From assembly GCA_021234155.1 (NCBI GenBank), contig JAJEKV010000099.1, forward strand, positions 304,560 through 368,559: a stretch of DNA of 64,000 nt. The letters are read 5' to 3'. Under the pieces are notes generated by a model. The model made no database searches and was not told where the DNA came from. It was given only the letters and a program-made list of their open reading frames with translations. Positions 1-10,792 of the stretch are shown piece by piece (within the stretch, counting starts at the first letter, position 1; every line of letters begins with the position of its first letter). Origin of the DNA: Isoetes taiwanensis (taxonomy: Eukaryota; Streptophyta; Lycopodiopsida; Isoetales; Isoetaceae). Position numbers and translations under genes: made by a program.

Positions 1-743
1 AACTTCTTCCTTTTTTATCTGAGGGCATAACAACATTGATGTAGTTCTGAAACGTGTAAAATACAACCATGTAAAAACTTCACTAAACCATATAGGGGGT
101 AGAAGTTCACAATTGGTGGATTCATTAAAGCAGTCCTTTCTAACCAAAGACGGAATTAGCTAACCAAGTTCAAATACTTTGTATATGTCATCAACTACTG
201 ACCAGACATTTCCAGGAGATGTGTACATGCCCATAGGAAATATAACGTACCTTTTCAAGTCATAACTTCATTATAACACATCTTTGTATCTATCTTTGTA
301 ATGCGAATACGTAAATTCCCCGGGGAAATCTTGGCCTCAAAAGTCGCATGTCCTTGAGTCCATATTTGGCAGTGAGGAACCTGCAAAAAGGCTATCAAAA
401 TTTCAAATGCCTTGAAGCTAAAGGAAGAGTACAACGGGAAAAACTTACGATAAATAGGTTTCGGATCACGCCATATGAATAAGGCCCGACCGGTGTACAT
501 GTTTACGCTTTGTATTTGTTTATTTCTACCGGGCAAAACATGTTACGGTAGTCCATACCAGCTTCATTGAAGGTTTCTTGATGGATCAGGGTTTAGCATA
601 GGGTCTACGACAATCTTCTTGCAAAGTATGGCCAACCTAACTTGCACTAAAGCCAAGAGCCATGAGTTACATGTTTTCTTGTAGTCCATAGGGTAATCTT
701 TGAACCAGATATTATGGGGCAAAGCATTTTAGACAGGTAATGT
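1..743. other. unassigned flank, no gene seen
   Basis: AT-rich sequence outside the Copia element. Short open frames exist on both strands, but none shows a domain, a signal or a repeat that I recognise, and no tRNA or rRNA was noticed. Confidence 0.4.
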
Positions 744-944
744 TTGGCATATCTACGAATATGTAGAAGCTCCATTATCGCAACATCAATCGTGTATTTG
801 TCAAGAAACAAAAAAAGGGGAAAATGGGTCATTCACTCCTTTTCTGAAAAATGCAATAAGAAGGAGTTAATCTTTAGCACCATTCTTTCTGCATGCAACC
901 ATGGCGGACTAGTGGATGATGGATTTCACTTTTTTTCTCTATGA
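744..944 (+). pseudogene. PPR-protein fragment (E/DYW-class-like repeat)
   Basis: The last third of this 66-codon frame reads ELIFSTILSACNHGGLVDDG followed by FHFF. This matches the consensus of a plant pentatricopeptide repeat (TF-S-L-ACSH-GLV--G), as found near the C-terminal end of organelle RNA-editing and processing factors. The frame stops right after the motif. The upstream half does not look like PPR sequence, and no neighbouring repeats are visible within 1 kb. PPR proteins normally carry ten or more repeats, so this is a scrap and not a gene. The identity of the motif is fairly sure; the rest of the frame is probably non-coding. Confidence 0.55.
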
Positions 945-2141
945 ATAAAGAGTTTTGAATGCATTAGCTTCGGATTATCTGCTAGTATATTGCCTTTGAT
1001 GAAGGGACGTACAGAACATTCCACCTAACCTAGCCTCCATACCAGATGACAGGGCAGTATTTACTCCTTGATGACTAGCTTTTTTATCACTCTCTTTAAG
1101 CAACTTACTTATCTGTAAGAGGCAGATATAGCTAAAAGTTTGACACTTTTAAAACTTCCTAGTGACCAACATACCTGTCTGCCCCAAATGCGGATACAAA
1201 ATCCTCCCCAGCACTGATAATGGTCTTATTCAATGGTCCCCAGATAACTCTGTTAATTCTCCCTACTGGTCCAATTATGTAAAGTATGTCCTCATTAAAT
1301 TGTGCATTCGTTTTACATGCTTTATGGTATTAGTTGCAGAGATTATAAAGCACCTAAGAAGCTTCAGAAACATTTAAAGATCTAGATAATCCTTCAGCTT
1401 CTAAACATTAAGAAGACGATTGAACTGGTCCAATGAGATGGCCCTTCTCAAGAATATGTAGCCCAATACATTTTTGCAATGCATTAGCTGTTATCATGCA
1501 TTCCCATTATTGCTTTTAAAACCACGAATAATGCTAAACAAGGGAAATGTATGTTCTATGATAAACTCACCTTTAAAAAAATCTGGCTCAATACGCTTGA
1601 CGTGAATAGCTGAGGATAACCACCAATAAGGGGATCTGGGCCATTGGCATAGAATCTGTTTGTGGATGCAGTTCGCCGAACCCCAGATCAAACTTTTCGA
1701 GACCGGGTCGATTTTTTTTTCTTAATTTCTCAGCGGTCAAATTTGAGGCTTTTGTGCCATATTTTTTAAACTTGATTTAGAAAACATCAATTTAATCTTT
1801 TATTTTTGGCAAAGCAACAAGGCAATCGATGGAAAATTTGAGGCAGATAATGCCTTTGAACATTTCGATTCTTGCAGCTTCTTGCCCAGCAGGGTTATGG
1901 GGCTGTGTAAAAATCTAAGCAGAAAATGCCTTTAAACATTCTGATTCTCGTAGCTTCTCACGGAGCAGAGTTATGGAGTTCGCTGGAGCTTCGCCTGCAA
2001 AGAGCTTTTTTTTTGGTTTGAAGCTTCAATTTGCATCTTCATTTCATTAACACAGCAAGATATGGAGTTTGATTCCAAGTCCAAAGGCAATGGGGTCTAA
2101 GCTCTTAAGCGAGATAATTTAGAAAAACCGGTTAAAATCGA
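945..2141. other. unassigned flank before the Copia element
   Basis: No convincing gene. A plus-strand frame at 1162-1377 has a CPKCG zinc-ribbon-like start, but it is too short and isolated to call. The last five bases before 2147 (TTGCC) are the left target-site duplication of the Copia element and belong to the 2142-2146 entry. Confidence 0.35.
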
Positions 2142-2146
2142 TTGCC
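2142..2146. repeat. target-site duplication of the Copia element (left copy)
   Basis: TTGCC directly precedes the 5' LTR, and the same TTGCC follows the 3' LTR at 27676-27680. A 5-bp duplication is what Copia integrases make, so the two LTRs 25 kb apart belong to a single insertion. Confidence 0.85.
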
Positions 2147-2383
2147 TGTTGGAATGTATTTATAATACATCCATACAATCTTAGCTTTTGTCTATTGATA
2201 GTTCGTTGTCTATTGATAGCTCATAGAGCTAAAAGCGTCTTTGCTTATTAGCCGTTCATTATTGTATATAAGAGCATGTACTCTTCATGAATAATACATT
2301 CACTTTGGGATTATATTGCATGTTCTCTATCCTTCTCTTTGTCTTGCTGCGTCTCTCTTTCCTTGCATGTTATATTTCCAACA
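2147..2383 (+). repeat. 5' LTR of the Copia element
   Basis: 237 bp starting TGTTGGAATG and ending TTTCCAACA, with the short inverted ends usual for LTRs. It contains a TATATAAGAG core-promoter-like box near 2270. Compared with the 3' LTR it has 29 extra bases near its end (around 2323-2351) and three substitutions. Confidence 0.93.
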
Positions 2384-2396
2384 TGGTATCAGAGCC
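2384..2396 (+). promoter_or_regulatory. primer-binding site (tRNA-iMet type)
   Basis: TGGTATCAGAGCC directly follows the 5' LTR. It is complementary to the 3' end of plant initiator tRNA-Met, the usual primer of minus-strand DNA synthesis in plant Copia elements. Confidence 0.92.
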
Positions 2397-2627
2397 AAGT
2401 TCGAGAGTTCATAGATAACGCAAGGATTGATGGAAAACTTTTGCCCGAAACAAAAAAGCTTCGGAGGAGCTTCAGACAAAAGGTAATACAAAGGTAACAG
2501 CATCAATTTTCTCCTTTCCATATCACAGGCATATTAAGAGGAAATTAGAAGTATAGAATCTTTGAACTAATTTATGGTGATGCAAAAAGCAAAAGTAGTA
2601 GGTCGTAGCTATAAGAGCAAAAAGATA

Positions 2628-2740
2628 TGTCGACTTTGAACGGTCACAGCTCTCTTAATGTAGCTCAGATGCATGCGATCTAAGGCTTGCTAGAAAGGCC
2701 TCAAAGTTTACTTTACATGGCAACAATAATCAGTGGAAAA
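2628..2740 (+). pseudogene. possible gag N-terminal start of the Copia element
   Basis: About 240 bp after the primer-binding site a frame opens with MSTLNGHSSLNVAQM. A piece like SKFTLHGNNNQWKR follows in the same stretch, resembling the F-G-NY--WK segment at the start of Copia gag proteins. There is an early stop and no continuation. Recognisable gag resumes only near 7240. This is an inference from position and a weak motif. Confidence 0.35.
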
Positions 2741-2800
2741 GAATAAGTATTTTTTGAGTTATTTAAGTTTTAGTGACTAACCCTATTTTAAGACTGTAGG

Positions 2801-2862
2801 AGAAAAGAAAAGAAAAGAAAAGAAAAGAAAAGAAAAGAAAAGAAAAGAAAAGAAAAGAAAAG
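2801..2862 (+). repeat. (GAAAA)n microsatellite
   Basis: About twelve uninterrupted copies of a pentanucleotide AGAAA/GAAAA. It lies at the left side of the block that separates the presumed gag start from the rest of gag, so it may mark the edge or tail of an inserted element. Confidence 0.95.
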
Positions 2863-3189
2863 ATAGAAAGTGGTATTCACATTGAATTTTCAGTTCTCTG
2901 TTGATGATAAACTATACATTCTTGATGGATGATCATTGTTAGAATTTGAAGTTGCAAAAGGATAATCAGAAATAGAACAAACGAGTCTCTGCGACATGCT
3001 TTGTTTTATTTATAATCTAAAACCTTTGTTTTCCTCTGATTCGGCCATACATATTCCTAGAGATGTAGCATGCAATTTTTGAATCTGTCATATGTTTAAT
3101 AGGTGTTGGCTTGCAGTGAAAGATTCCTATCACATTGATTAATACTGCACATGACATGATTGTTGAGGATAAAAACTAAACATACTGAT

Positions 3190-3530
3190 ATTTGCCCTTT
3201 ATTCCTTGATTTGGACCGTACATAACGATCCTCGTTTGTGGGGTATGCCTGTTCAAGTTTTTGTATGCTGTAAATCAAGGTTTGCAAAATACTATAAGAT
3301 TTGAGGAAATATACTTAATGGTGTTAATTTTGTACATGTATTATTAGTTTTTAGGGGCTCTCGCTGCCCTATGTAACCCCCCGTGTGAATATGCACCCAA
3401 ACCAAAGGGGGTTTTAAGGGGGATTTAATTTAAATGTGTTGAATGCAATGGTTTACATTTGCTAATAGTAATTATGTGTTGGTTGTTATATTAAAAAAAA
3501 AATTGGGCCCTTCGGGGCCTAACAACCTTA
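3190..3530 (+). repeat. dispersed repeat, copy A (5'-truncated)
   Basis: Closely matches 21645-21980: shared landmarks are TCCTCGTTTGTGGGGTATGC, TTTGCAAAATACTATAAGAT, GGGCTCTCGCTGCCCTA, CCCCCCGTGTGAATATGCAC and a terminal GGCCC-TTCG-GGGCC hairpin. This copy lacks the left inverted arm present in copy B (21572-21640). One copy lies in the Copia leader region and the other inside the CACTA, so the repeat is a separate mobile or captured sequence. Confidence 0.8.
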
Positions 3531-4649
3531 AAAAACCTTAAAGACCTTGGGGAATTGATATGCCGAATCAGGGTTTAGTTTCAAGAAGAAGATGGAATTT
3601 ATCAAAATATAAGGGTAGCAAGAAATGTGCCATATACAATTTAACGTTGAGCTATATGTGTCTTTGAGGCAGGAGTAACACATTTTAGGGATTTAAACCC
3701 ATTACATATCCTAATTAAAAAGTTGTCTTCGAATATCCCCTTAAGTGGCATTGAATTAACGTGAACAATGTTCCACTTCTATTATTCACCGAGTGGGAAA
3801 ACAATGTTAAAGTGGCATAGAATGAACGTGAACAATGTTCCACTTCTAGTATCCACCCAGTTGGAAAACAAAGTTGGAAAACAATGGCTTGTAGCAGGAA
3901 GCATGACCACAACAGTTGTGTATGAGAAAACAAAATGCGCCTCTACCTGAGCATATGAGAAAAGTGCAGAGCATCTGAGATATACAAGCAATTTGTATGC
4001 AATCTCCTAGTTTCTGAATGGCTTCATATGCGCCAAGATTAAGGGTGAGATTCAACTACGGCATTTAGAACAAAACTTTTAATTACAAGCAAATAAAGTT
4101 TCGACACGTCTGAAAATTAAGAGGCCTGACATATTCCACTTTGCCTGGTCTTTATGTGCATATGCCAAGGTGTCATTATTTTAACTATTTTTTAACTGTC
4201 AGCCAATCCTGTCCTTTAAAAAATAAAAATATAACCACCTATCTTTTATCGCCACGTAAGAGGAAAGGTTAAAATCCTATTCTTGATCTTTTTTTTTCAA
4301 AAGGACATGCATGAGCGTGGAATCTCATGTGCAAACACTCCATTTTAATATGGAGACTTTTAGTGCCACGTCAATAAAAACGCCCACTCTAATGGAATCT
4401 CACCCTAAGAATATTAAGGTCTCCTCCTAGAGGATTTAACAACAATTCATAACCATAATTGGAGAGATCAGCCTGACACCATGACATAACAATCATGTAA
4501 CAACCTGCACCATGACGGGATTTGGCTTATTTGGATTAATAAAAACTGCAGGTCCTGGATTAACTACTGAATCAGCCTGTAAATTGTTAGTTAATGTTAG
4601 TATATACTAAATCTGCAAGCATCAAATAAAAACATCCTTCTTACTTACA

Positions 4650-4831
4650 GGAGTTTGGAGGTGCATTTGGTACTGGTTATGCTGCAGAAGGTGTTGCTCC
4701 CATGGTTGGTGTAGCTTCTGCAGTTGGTGTAGCCGCTAGTATTGGCATGGCTCCCACTGTTGTTTGTGTTGAAGCAGTTAAAGATTCTGAAGGTCTAGAG
4801 TTTACATTTGCTTCTTCAAGACCTGCATGAA
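4650..4831 (+). pseudogene. exon-like segment, unidentified small-residue-rich protein
   Basis: A pyrimidine-rich tract ending in CAG precedes an open stretch of about 60 codons, beginning EFGGAFGTGYAAEGVAPMVG, rich in Gly, Ala and Val, and ending at a TGA after SSRPA. The organised composition and the acceptor-like site suggest a terminal exon of a captured host gene. I recognise no family. It sits between the Copia primer site and the gag remnant. Confidence 0.35.
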
Positions 4832-5914
4832 ACACCTAGAGTAAAACCGCCCTGCCACTAGCAAGTATGGAATTGGAGATTGACATGGCAGAAACACCTT
4901 GCTTACATCTGTAAATGCCACATACCTAACAAATTAAGATACAATTCTGCTTATCCAGGATATTAAATTGCCCATGAACAAATCTGTGGCGTTTGATGTC
5001 TACATAAATCTTGCAGAGTCTGGCGGGAACACTAGGAAGAACATCAAAGGATATGCAGGAAGTCTTGTGCTTCTGCCACACATGAGTTCCAGGTCTTCTG
5101 AAATAATGGAGAGTGTGACGATGAGGTTTGGAATAGGCGAGACTCTGGAAGATTTGTAAAGATGCCACCGAAAGATTTTGCAAGGCCTCTTCCATAAAGT
5201 TTATCTAGGCCTCTTCCATAAAATTTATCGATTCGTTCTTCACAAAAGTGGATCCTGTATAGAGCTACATGCAAATGTCAGATTCCTAATAAGAAGTAAT
5301 GAATTTTTTTTTCCAAGAAGCAATGACAATGACAATTACTTACTCCGTTTTGTGGAATCAGAATAAATTTTGCTGAATCACGTTAATAAATTGTTGAATG
5401 CCTAAAAACATTCGTCTCTGGTTGTTTTTATCTAAATCCGAAAGCAAGAAGCATTCTATCAGCATCACGGATCTCCTAAACTCTCTCACTAACAGATGAA
5501 TCTGAATCCATACTCTCCAACAAGCTCAGGACGGAGTGGCTTCTTCTCAAAAGGGACATAGTGGCTTCTAAAGAAACCCTAAAATACCCTGTTCGATGCC
5601 GAAATGGGTTGTCTCTGATGAATGCAGTAATGGGTAATGGACACGAAATACCTCGGCCAGAACTGTTTGGATTCCTTGTCCTAACTCAGGAGTGAGGGAC
5701 ATCTGTAAAACAACCTGCTCCAAGCGGCCAGCAAACCCTAAACTTTGACATACCTGTCTGCCTTATGAAACGACCCCTGGCAAGAAGCCCTAGTCTTTGT
5801 CTGCTCGATGCTTGCATGTGAAGGGCCATAATATAATGTGTTTTAAATAACAAAATAATGTTGTGACCATTGAATTGCCAAGGGAAAAAAAAACAATGAC
5901 ACAAGGTGCATGGA

Positions 5915-6035
5915 AATACTAGATGCACTCTAGAAGTACTAATTAGTACACCATACGCAATACGGCAGCCAAATCATAGTAAAACCATAGGAAAAAACGT
6001 ATAAAAATACAAAAACAACCCCCTGTCATAATGCT
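5915..6035 (+). repeat. dispersed repeat shared with 24160-24290
   Basis: Both blocks share GCACTCTAGA-GTAC, then ATTAGTACA-CCAT-CGAATACG-like sequence, then AAAACC-AGGAAAA-CGTA-AAAA-AC-AAAAA-CCCCTGT-ATAATGCTA. Identity is clear but imperfect. One copy is in the Copia insert and one near the right end of the CACTA. Confidence 0.65.
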
Positions 6036-6110
6036 AGATATTCATAATTTTGAATACTACTACGAATATTTTGATTATTGGGCGTGATAAAACTATTTAC
6101 GTGATTGGCC

Positions 6111-6410
6111 CAGATGGAAATGCATGGGTTCTTCTTGAAATCATGCATGCAGACTAGATGGAAAGGTATGGTTTCTCCTTGAAGTCATGCATGCAAATTG
6201 ATATGTTTGCTAACTATGATAGAATTCAAAATCATAGAAAGAACAGTCATGTGATTACTTGCAAAGAAAAGCCTTGGAATCATGCATACAGACCAGATGG
6301 AAAGGTATGGTTTCTCCTTGGAGTCATGCATGCAAATTGATATGTTTTTCTAAACTATATGATTGAATTCAAAACCATGGAAAGAAAAGCCATGTGATTT
6401 ATTGAGAACC
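6111..6410 (+). repeat. tandem repeat, about 139-bp unit, two copies plus a partial
   Basis: Units start at 6151 (AGACTAGATGGAAAGGTATG) and 6290 (AGACCAGATGGAAAGGTATG), with a degenerate partial copy from about 6111. Each contains GTCATGCATGCAAATTGATA. It causes a 60-codon open frame that I regard as non-genic. Confidence 0.85.
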
Positions 6411-6488
6411 ATGAGGTTAAATTGAAACATCATGGACAAGCCATGTGATTTATCAAACCCATGTTCTAATACAAATTTATTTATGAAA

Positions 6489-7050
6489 GCAATGGAGCGA
6501 CATTCCCCATATGCTAATACAAGTTTTATTTATGGCAGCAGTGGAGCGATATTCCCCATATGCTAATATAAGTTTATATTTATGACAAACAATGATGGAG
6601 AGATTACCCCATATGCTTCTTGTTGTTATATGCCTGTTTAAAATTGTAAAAGAAAAGCGGTGTTGATGGATGCCTAGATATGTTTTATTAGTTTGTTTTT
6701 GCTTATTTTGTGATCACTAAAAGTTTCATAGTCTCATTCAAACATAAGAGAAACTATCATTTTGTTACTCTTGAAAAGCAATAAAAGATCAATAGTATAA
6801 CTCATGCTTATAAAACACCTCGTCATATAGGTTGTATGCATGATAAAAAGCTTATGATTTCTTCTATGGCCATGAAGGACCATGTAAAATAATTGAATGA
6901 TATTTCTCATATGCTCATAGTAAAATTACTTCTGAAAAGCAATGGAGTGACATTCCCCATATGCTAATATGAAAGCAATGGAGCGACATTCCCCATATGC
7001 TAAACTTTATTTCTTATATACTAAATGGAGTGACATTCCACATTTAGTTC
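6489..7050 (+). repeat. short interspersed repeats (GGAGCGACATTCCCCATATG)
   Basis: The word AATGGAGCGACATTCCCCATA followed by TGCTAATA recurs at about 6490, 6540, 6590 (degenerate), 6945, 6978 and 7025 (degenerate), with AT-rich spacers such as TTTATTTATG. It ends just before gag-like sequence resumes, so it may be part of the leader or of the inserted block. Confidence 0.75.
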
Positions 7051-7239
7051 TAATCTGATTATCTTCGCCATTCTTCACGGGAAAAGAGCGGGCATGGCAA
7101 CAACATTGTCTAATGTTGTGATCGCCAGATATCCTCTGGTCAAAAGGATCGTATCCATCTTGATGGAACCGGTTTTTCGTGATCCGGAAGATTAAAATGA
7201 TATTACTTTTTGAAGTGATGACCTACTTGATAATGTGCA

Positions 7240-7653
7240 AGGCTCTTGCCTTGTCGTCCGTGCTGTAGGTGGATAATACCGGTGCCAAAATCACAAAAGG
7301 GACCTCATGTGATCCTTTGGATGCTTGAGACTCAAACACAGGACAAAAAGAATCTTGTGGTTAAACGATATCTTTTAATGCGCTTTAGAAGATTCATGTT
7401 GTCTCTTATTCCAATAGTCATGATATGTGGGTCTATATAGAAAAATTATATCAGAAAAAGACTATGAATGAGCGCATCCATATAGATCATCAGTTGGATG
7501 AACTTAACTGAATCTTCTTTGAAGGCCATATTGATAAATTTAAGTCCTTGGTAGAACAATTGGCTGCAGTCAGTGAACCTGTTCCATCTAATAAATTACC
7601 TACTATGCCGTTGCAGTCTATGCCAATTGAATTTGAAACAATTGTAGTTGTCT
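7240..7653 (+). pseudogene. Copia gag, N-terminal half (interrupted by the CACTA)
   Basis: Broken frames give gag-like segments in order: KKNLVVKRYLLMRF, then KTMNERIHIDHQLDELN, a stop, and GHIDKFKSLVEQLAAVSEPV to MPIEFETIVVV. This is the UBN2/DUF4219-type gag architecture of plant Copia elements (hydrophobic helices, then a DxFxxLVxxL segment). The CACTA starts right after the codons for IVVV, at 7654. The reading frame resumes at 25184 with LAEKDNPDFDS when the inner element and one TCT are ignored. The premature stops show that this copy was already damaged. Confidence 0.8.
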
Positions 7654-7697
7654 CACTACAAGAGAATGAGGGTTTTTTGTCAGAAAAATCGTCAGAC
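7654..7697 (+). repeat. left terminal inverted repeat of the CACTA
   Basis: CACTACAAGAGAATGAG followed by GGTTTTTTGTCAGAAAAATC. It is the inverted match of the right end at 25137-25180; the clearest mismatch is GG versus CA at positions 18-19. Confidence 0.93.
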
Positions 7698-8010
7698 TGT
7701 CTAGACAGATTTTTGCCTGACGTAAAAGCTGACGAATATAATGACGATTACTTTCCTGACGAATTTGCGTCAGATAATTCGTCAAAATAATCGTCAGAAT
7801 CTATCGTCAGGATTTACGTCAAACTAATCGTCAGAATATGCAACAAATAGCTATCGTCAGATTAAGCGTCAGAATTTACGTCAGATTTAGCGTCAGAATT
7901 TACGTCAGATTAAGCGTCAGAATTTACGTCAGATTATGCGTCAGAATTTTCGTCAGACTAGGTGTCAGAATTTGTGTCAGACAATGCGTCATATTTATCG
8001 TCAGAAGATA
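7672..8010 (+). repeat. left subterminal repeat array (CGTCAGAATTTA units)
   Basis: About twenty occurrences of GTCAG, many arranged as alternating CGTCAGAATTTA and CGTCAGATTAAG in near-12-bp steps. Such arrays are the usual binding sites of CACTA-encoded TNPA-like proteins. Most copies share one orientation. The frame 7838-8083 (repeated SVRIYVRL) is only a translation of this array. Confidence 0.9.
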
Positions 8011-8939
8011 CTTTTCCAAGCATTATTACAAATTTGTTCATAGTAGTTCATTCATTCAAGAGTCTCTTTTAGATGAAATTTGATGTTTTTGCAAAGCTAT
8101 TTCCTCAATCTATATAATGATGCATTATTTGGCCAAGCTTGATTAAGTTCTTGGGAAAAAAAACTATAAATTTCTATCTCTAGACTAGATAGTATTGCTA
8201 GGTTTGAGCTAATCCGCACCCCATATTTATATATTTATGGGATGCTAAAGAATCTAACAAGTAGACTTCAAATGGCACAATACTATATGCATATACACAT
8301 ACTGTAACTTGACACTTTTAATAGTCTTGCTATAGAGTTCCTCGGAGGACAATATGGCATTTTTCCGGAGACATTGAATTTGTTACTGCCATGTCATTGC
8401 AAGTATTAGATAACTAGTTTAATATTTGATATTCTCATGTCTAAATACATCGTAGTTGAATTCTAAGGTAGTAGGTTTAAAACCCTTGTAATTTGGCAAT
8501 TTATTGTTACCTCATTTATTGTCACAAAAATCCCAACCCAAAAATTTGTTAAAGTCGACGATATTTTTTTTGCTCGACGTAGGGGAGGGTGTCCATTGGC
8601 TGCGCACTTAAGGGAGAAAGTGTTGCAGCAGCGAGTTAAAGATCTTACAAGCCATGCATGCCACATGGCAACATGCCCAACAAGACCACGTACTTTATAA
8701 ATTTTGTTGCATGAAAAGATGGCAAAGCCACCTCAACTTCTGATGCGCCAAAGTAATAGGGGTATTGGTACCATAAAGGCTGGGGGGCCAGCCACATAGG
8801 CTATCAAGGTGGCCACTTAAGACTGCCATGCAAAATTGCTTATTTTATTGTGACAATTGAGGTCTAAAACCAATTCAGCCAATTAAGGTTTGATTTCAGC
8901 CAATTGTAATTCTTCTGCGCGAATGTTCCCATCCAATAC

Positions 8940-9115
8940 ATCTCTAGAGAAAAGATATGGTTTACCATAAGAAAATTAGGAGCCAACTTCTTTCTACATT
9001 GGCCAACCTAGAGAAAAGACCACCACAATAAATATTAGTAATTTTACTCATGCCTACAAGTTGTAGCATGCTGATCAAAATATATGAAATACAAGCAAAT
9101 TCAAACGGTTTTTCA
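8940..9115 (+). repeat. diverged duplication, copy 1
   Basis: Shares GAAAAGATATGGTTTA, AGAAAATTAGGA-CCAACTT-TTTCTACATTGG, ACCACAATAAA and GTAGCATGCTG-TCAA with 9728-9930 in the same order and orientation. Confidence 0.8.
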
Positions 9116-9727
9116 GTCAAATGCTTTCTTTTGTAACGTTTTTCGCATCAGATATGGACTTACTGTAATAATATAAGTAAACCTCCAAATGCTGCTTAGA
9201 TGTATTGACTTTTACCAGTCATGTACTGCTCAGATATGGCTTGACTAATCCAAAAGCCATAAAGTTTCTAGCATGCATAATTTAAACATTCACCCCTTTC
9301 CATATGCTCCATGTTCTGGCTAGACATGACTGATGTGATAGCCTTTCTTTAAGTTCAATGGTTAGGCCTTCGGCTTCCTTCTTTTAACTTAAAAAATCTG
9401 CATATCACTGCCATTTAATAAAATTTTAAATTTATAATGCAACCTTCAGTTTAGTTGTGACCCCATTCAAAAATCTCTATTTCTTTTGCAAGTCATGAAC
9501 TGAAAAAATAACTCGTAGATCTTATTTCCTGTAAAGGTATATGACATAGATACACACAAGATATCATAGATGCAGTGAAAGCAGCAACCTTTATGTTTAC
9601 ACTATCTTTACATGTGATTTTGCAGCATGCAAATAAACCTTTCATTATATTTCTAAGTTTTCCTAAAGGAAGAAGCAAGATGTATGAATACTTGCAGCAG
9701 AGTTCCAGATCTACAGTCCTCATCCAA

Positions 9728-9930
9728 TACATTTCTACAGAAAAGATATGGTTTAACAAAAGAAAATTAGGAACCAACTTTTTTCTACATTGGGTAAGCT
9801 ACAGAAGATACCACAATAAAGAATTTTCAGTAATTTCATTTGTTCCTAAATCACAAGCCGTAGCATGCTGGTCAAGAAATGCGTGCTAGTCAAGAAATAC
9901 AGAGAAAAACATGAAATACAAGCAAGTTCG
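9728..9930 (+). repeat. diverged duplication, copy 2
   Basis: Second copy of the block at 8940-9115, slightly longer because of a small internal duplication (GGTCAAGAAATGC / AGTCAAGAAATAC). The 104-codon frame at 9575-9889 overlaps it and shows no domain. Confidence 0.8.
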
Positions 9931-10792
9931 AGTTTACCTGTAAAGGAAATGCAATCCGATTGAAAAAAACCGTCAGAAAGGGAGATAGTGCTGGAGTTGA
10001 ATAATCATAAAGATTCAGCTGCATGAAACATAGCTATGGTGATCGCTTACAGGCGCCACTACGATGGTGCAGCTAAAAGCCCTCGTCGTTCTCTGCGCAG
10101 CCCTAACAGGAACCCTAAACATTTTACGTGGCCATTTTCTACAATAGCCAATGGCAATTATCCACGTCTGCGACTGGCAACGGCGCCTTAACTGGCCACC
10201 CTCCCCTAGCGGGTAGCCTGTCCTTTTTTTTGCCGCCACTTCCCAAGTCCCAGTTCTGAGCGCAAAGTTGATGCGCCTGGTGATCGAGCACACTTATCTG
10301 GTGATCAAGCGAATTTTTGGAGGGCGGCGTGAACAGGTTTGTATAATTTATATGATTTCTTAGGGAGAAGCTGTGAGCCATAGCCATGGTGGAGACGGGA
10401 CGAATCTGCTGTTTATGAGTTGATCTCCGCCTTCTCACACAACCTGCCGCTTTCTTTACACGAATGTGAAAGCCAAGTTCGAAATCTAAACCAAAGGCAA
10501 ATCCAAAATTGCTATGAGCAGAGTTTCGAGCTCAGACTTTAGGTAATAGCCAAGATCATGCCCTCGCCAATCAAGGAACGGTTATTTCCTACCTTCTTCC
10601 ATGATTGATGCCATCAGATACGCTAATTATATCTTCAGATTCCAACACACCCCCTCAAGGGAAAGCATTGACCGTCTTCATTAACTTTTCATGATTAATC
10701 TTAGCTGTTATTTGCAGGCCACCTTCCAAATATTAACATGAAAGCAGAACTTTAAACAAGTACTTGTCCATTGTAGCAACCTATATTCTTGC

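Larger units (their letters stand above)
2863..6110. other. unresolved insert/leader inside the Copia element
   Basis: Between the presumed gag start and the gag continuation lie more than 4 kb that do not look like retrotransposon coding sequence. It contains the dispersed repeat at 3190-3530, the exon-like segment at 4650-4831 and a block at 5915-6035 that matches 24160-24290. I could not find paired target duplications, so its ends and class remain open. Confidence 0.5.
8011..10790. other. CACTA interior, mostly unassigned
   Basis: AT-rich DNA with one internal duplication (8940-9115 versus 9728-9930, listed separately). A GC-richer patch at 10015-10440 has overlapping minus-strand frames, one starting MRRRRSTHKQQIRPVSTMAM; it could be a captured 5' exon, but I recognise nothing in it. 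Confidence 0.4.

Noticed and set aside
1162-1377. Frame with CPKCG, possible zinc-ribbon exon
   Set aside because: A single C-x2-C pair, no second pair and no splice evidence.
3715-4055. Overlapping frames with internal similarity (FSHTQLLW, LFSNWVDTRSG)
   Set aside because: They derive from a local duplication of GTGAACAATGTTCCACTTCTA around 3760 and 3830, not from a gene.
6158-6340. 60-codon frame with an internal repeat
   Set aside because: Arises from the 139-bp tandem repeat in non-coding DNA.
7838-8083. 81-codon frame with repeated SVRIYVRL
   Set aside because: It is a translation of the GTCAG subterminal array of the CACTA.
9575-9889. 104-codon plus-strand frame
   Set aside because: Overlaps the diverged duplication and is not conserved as a frame in its other copy at 8940-9115.
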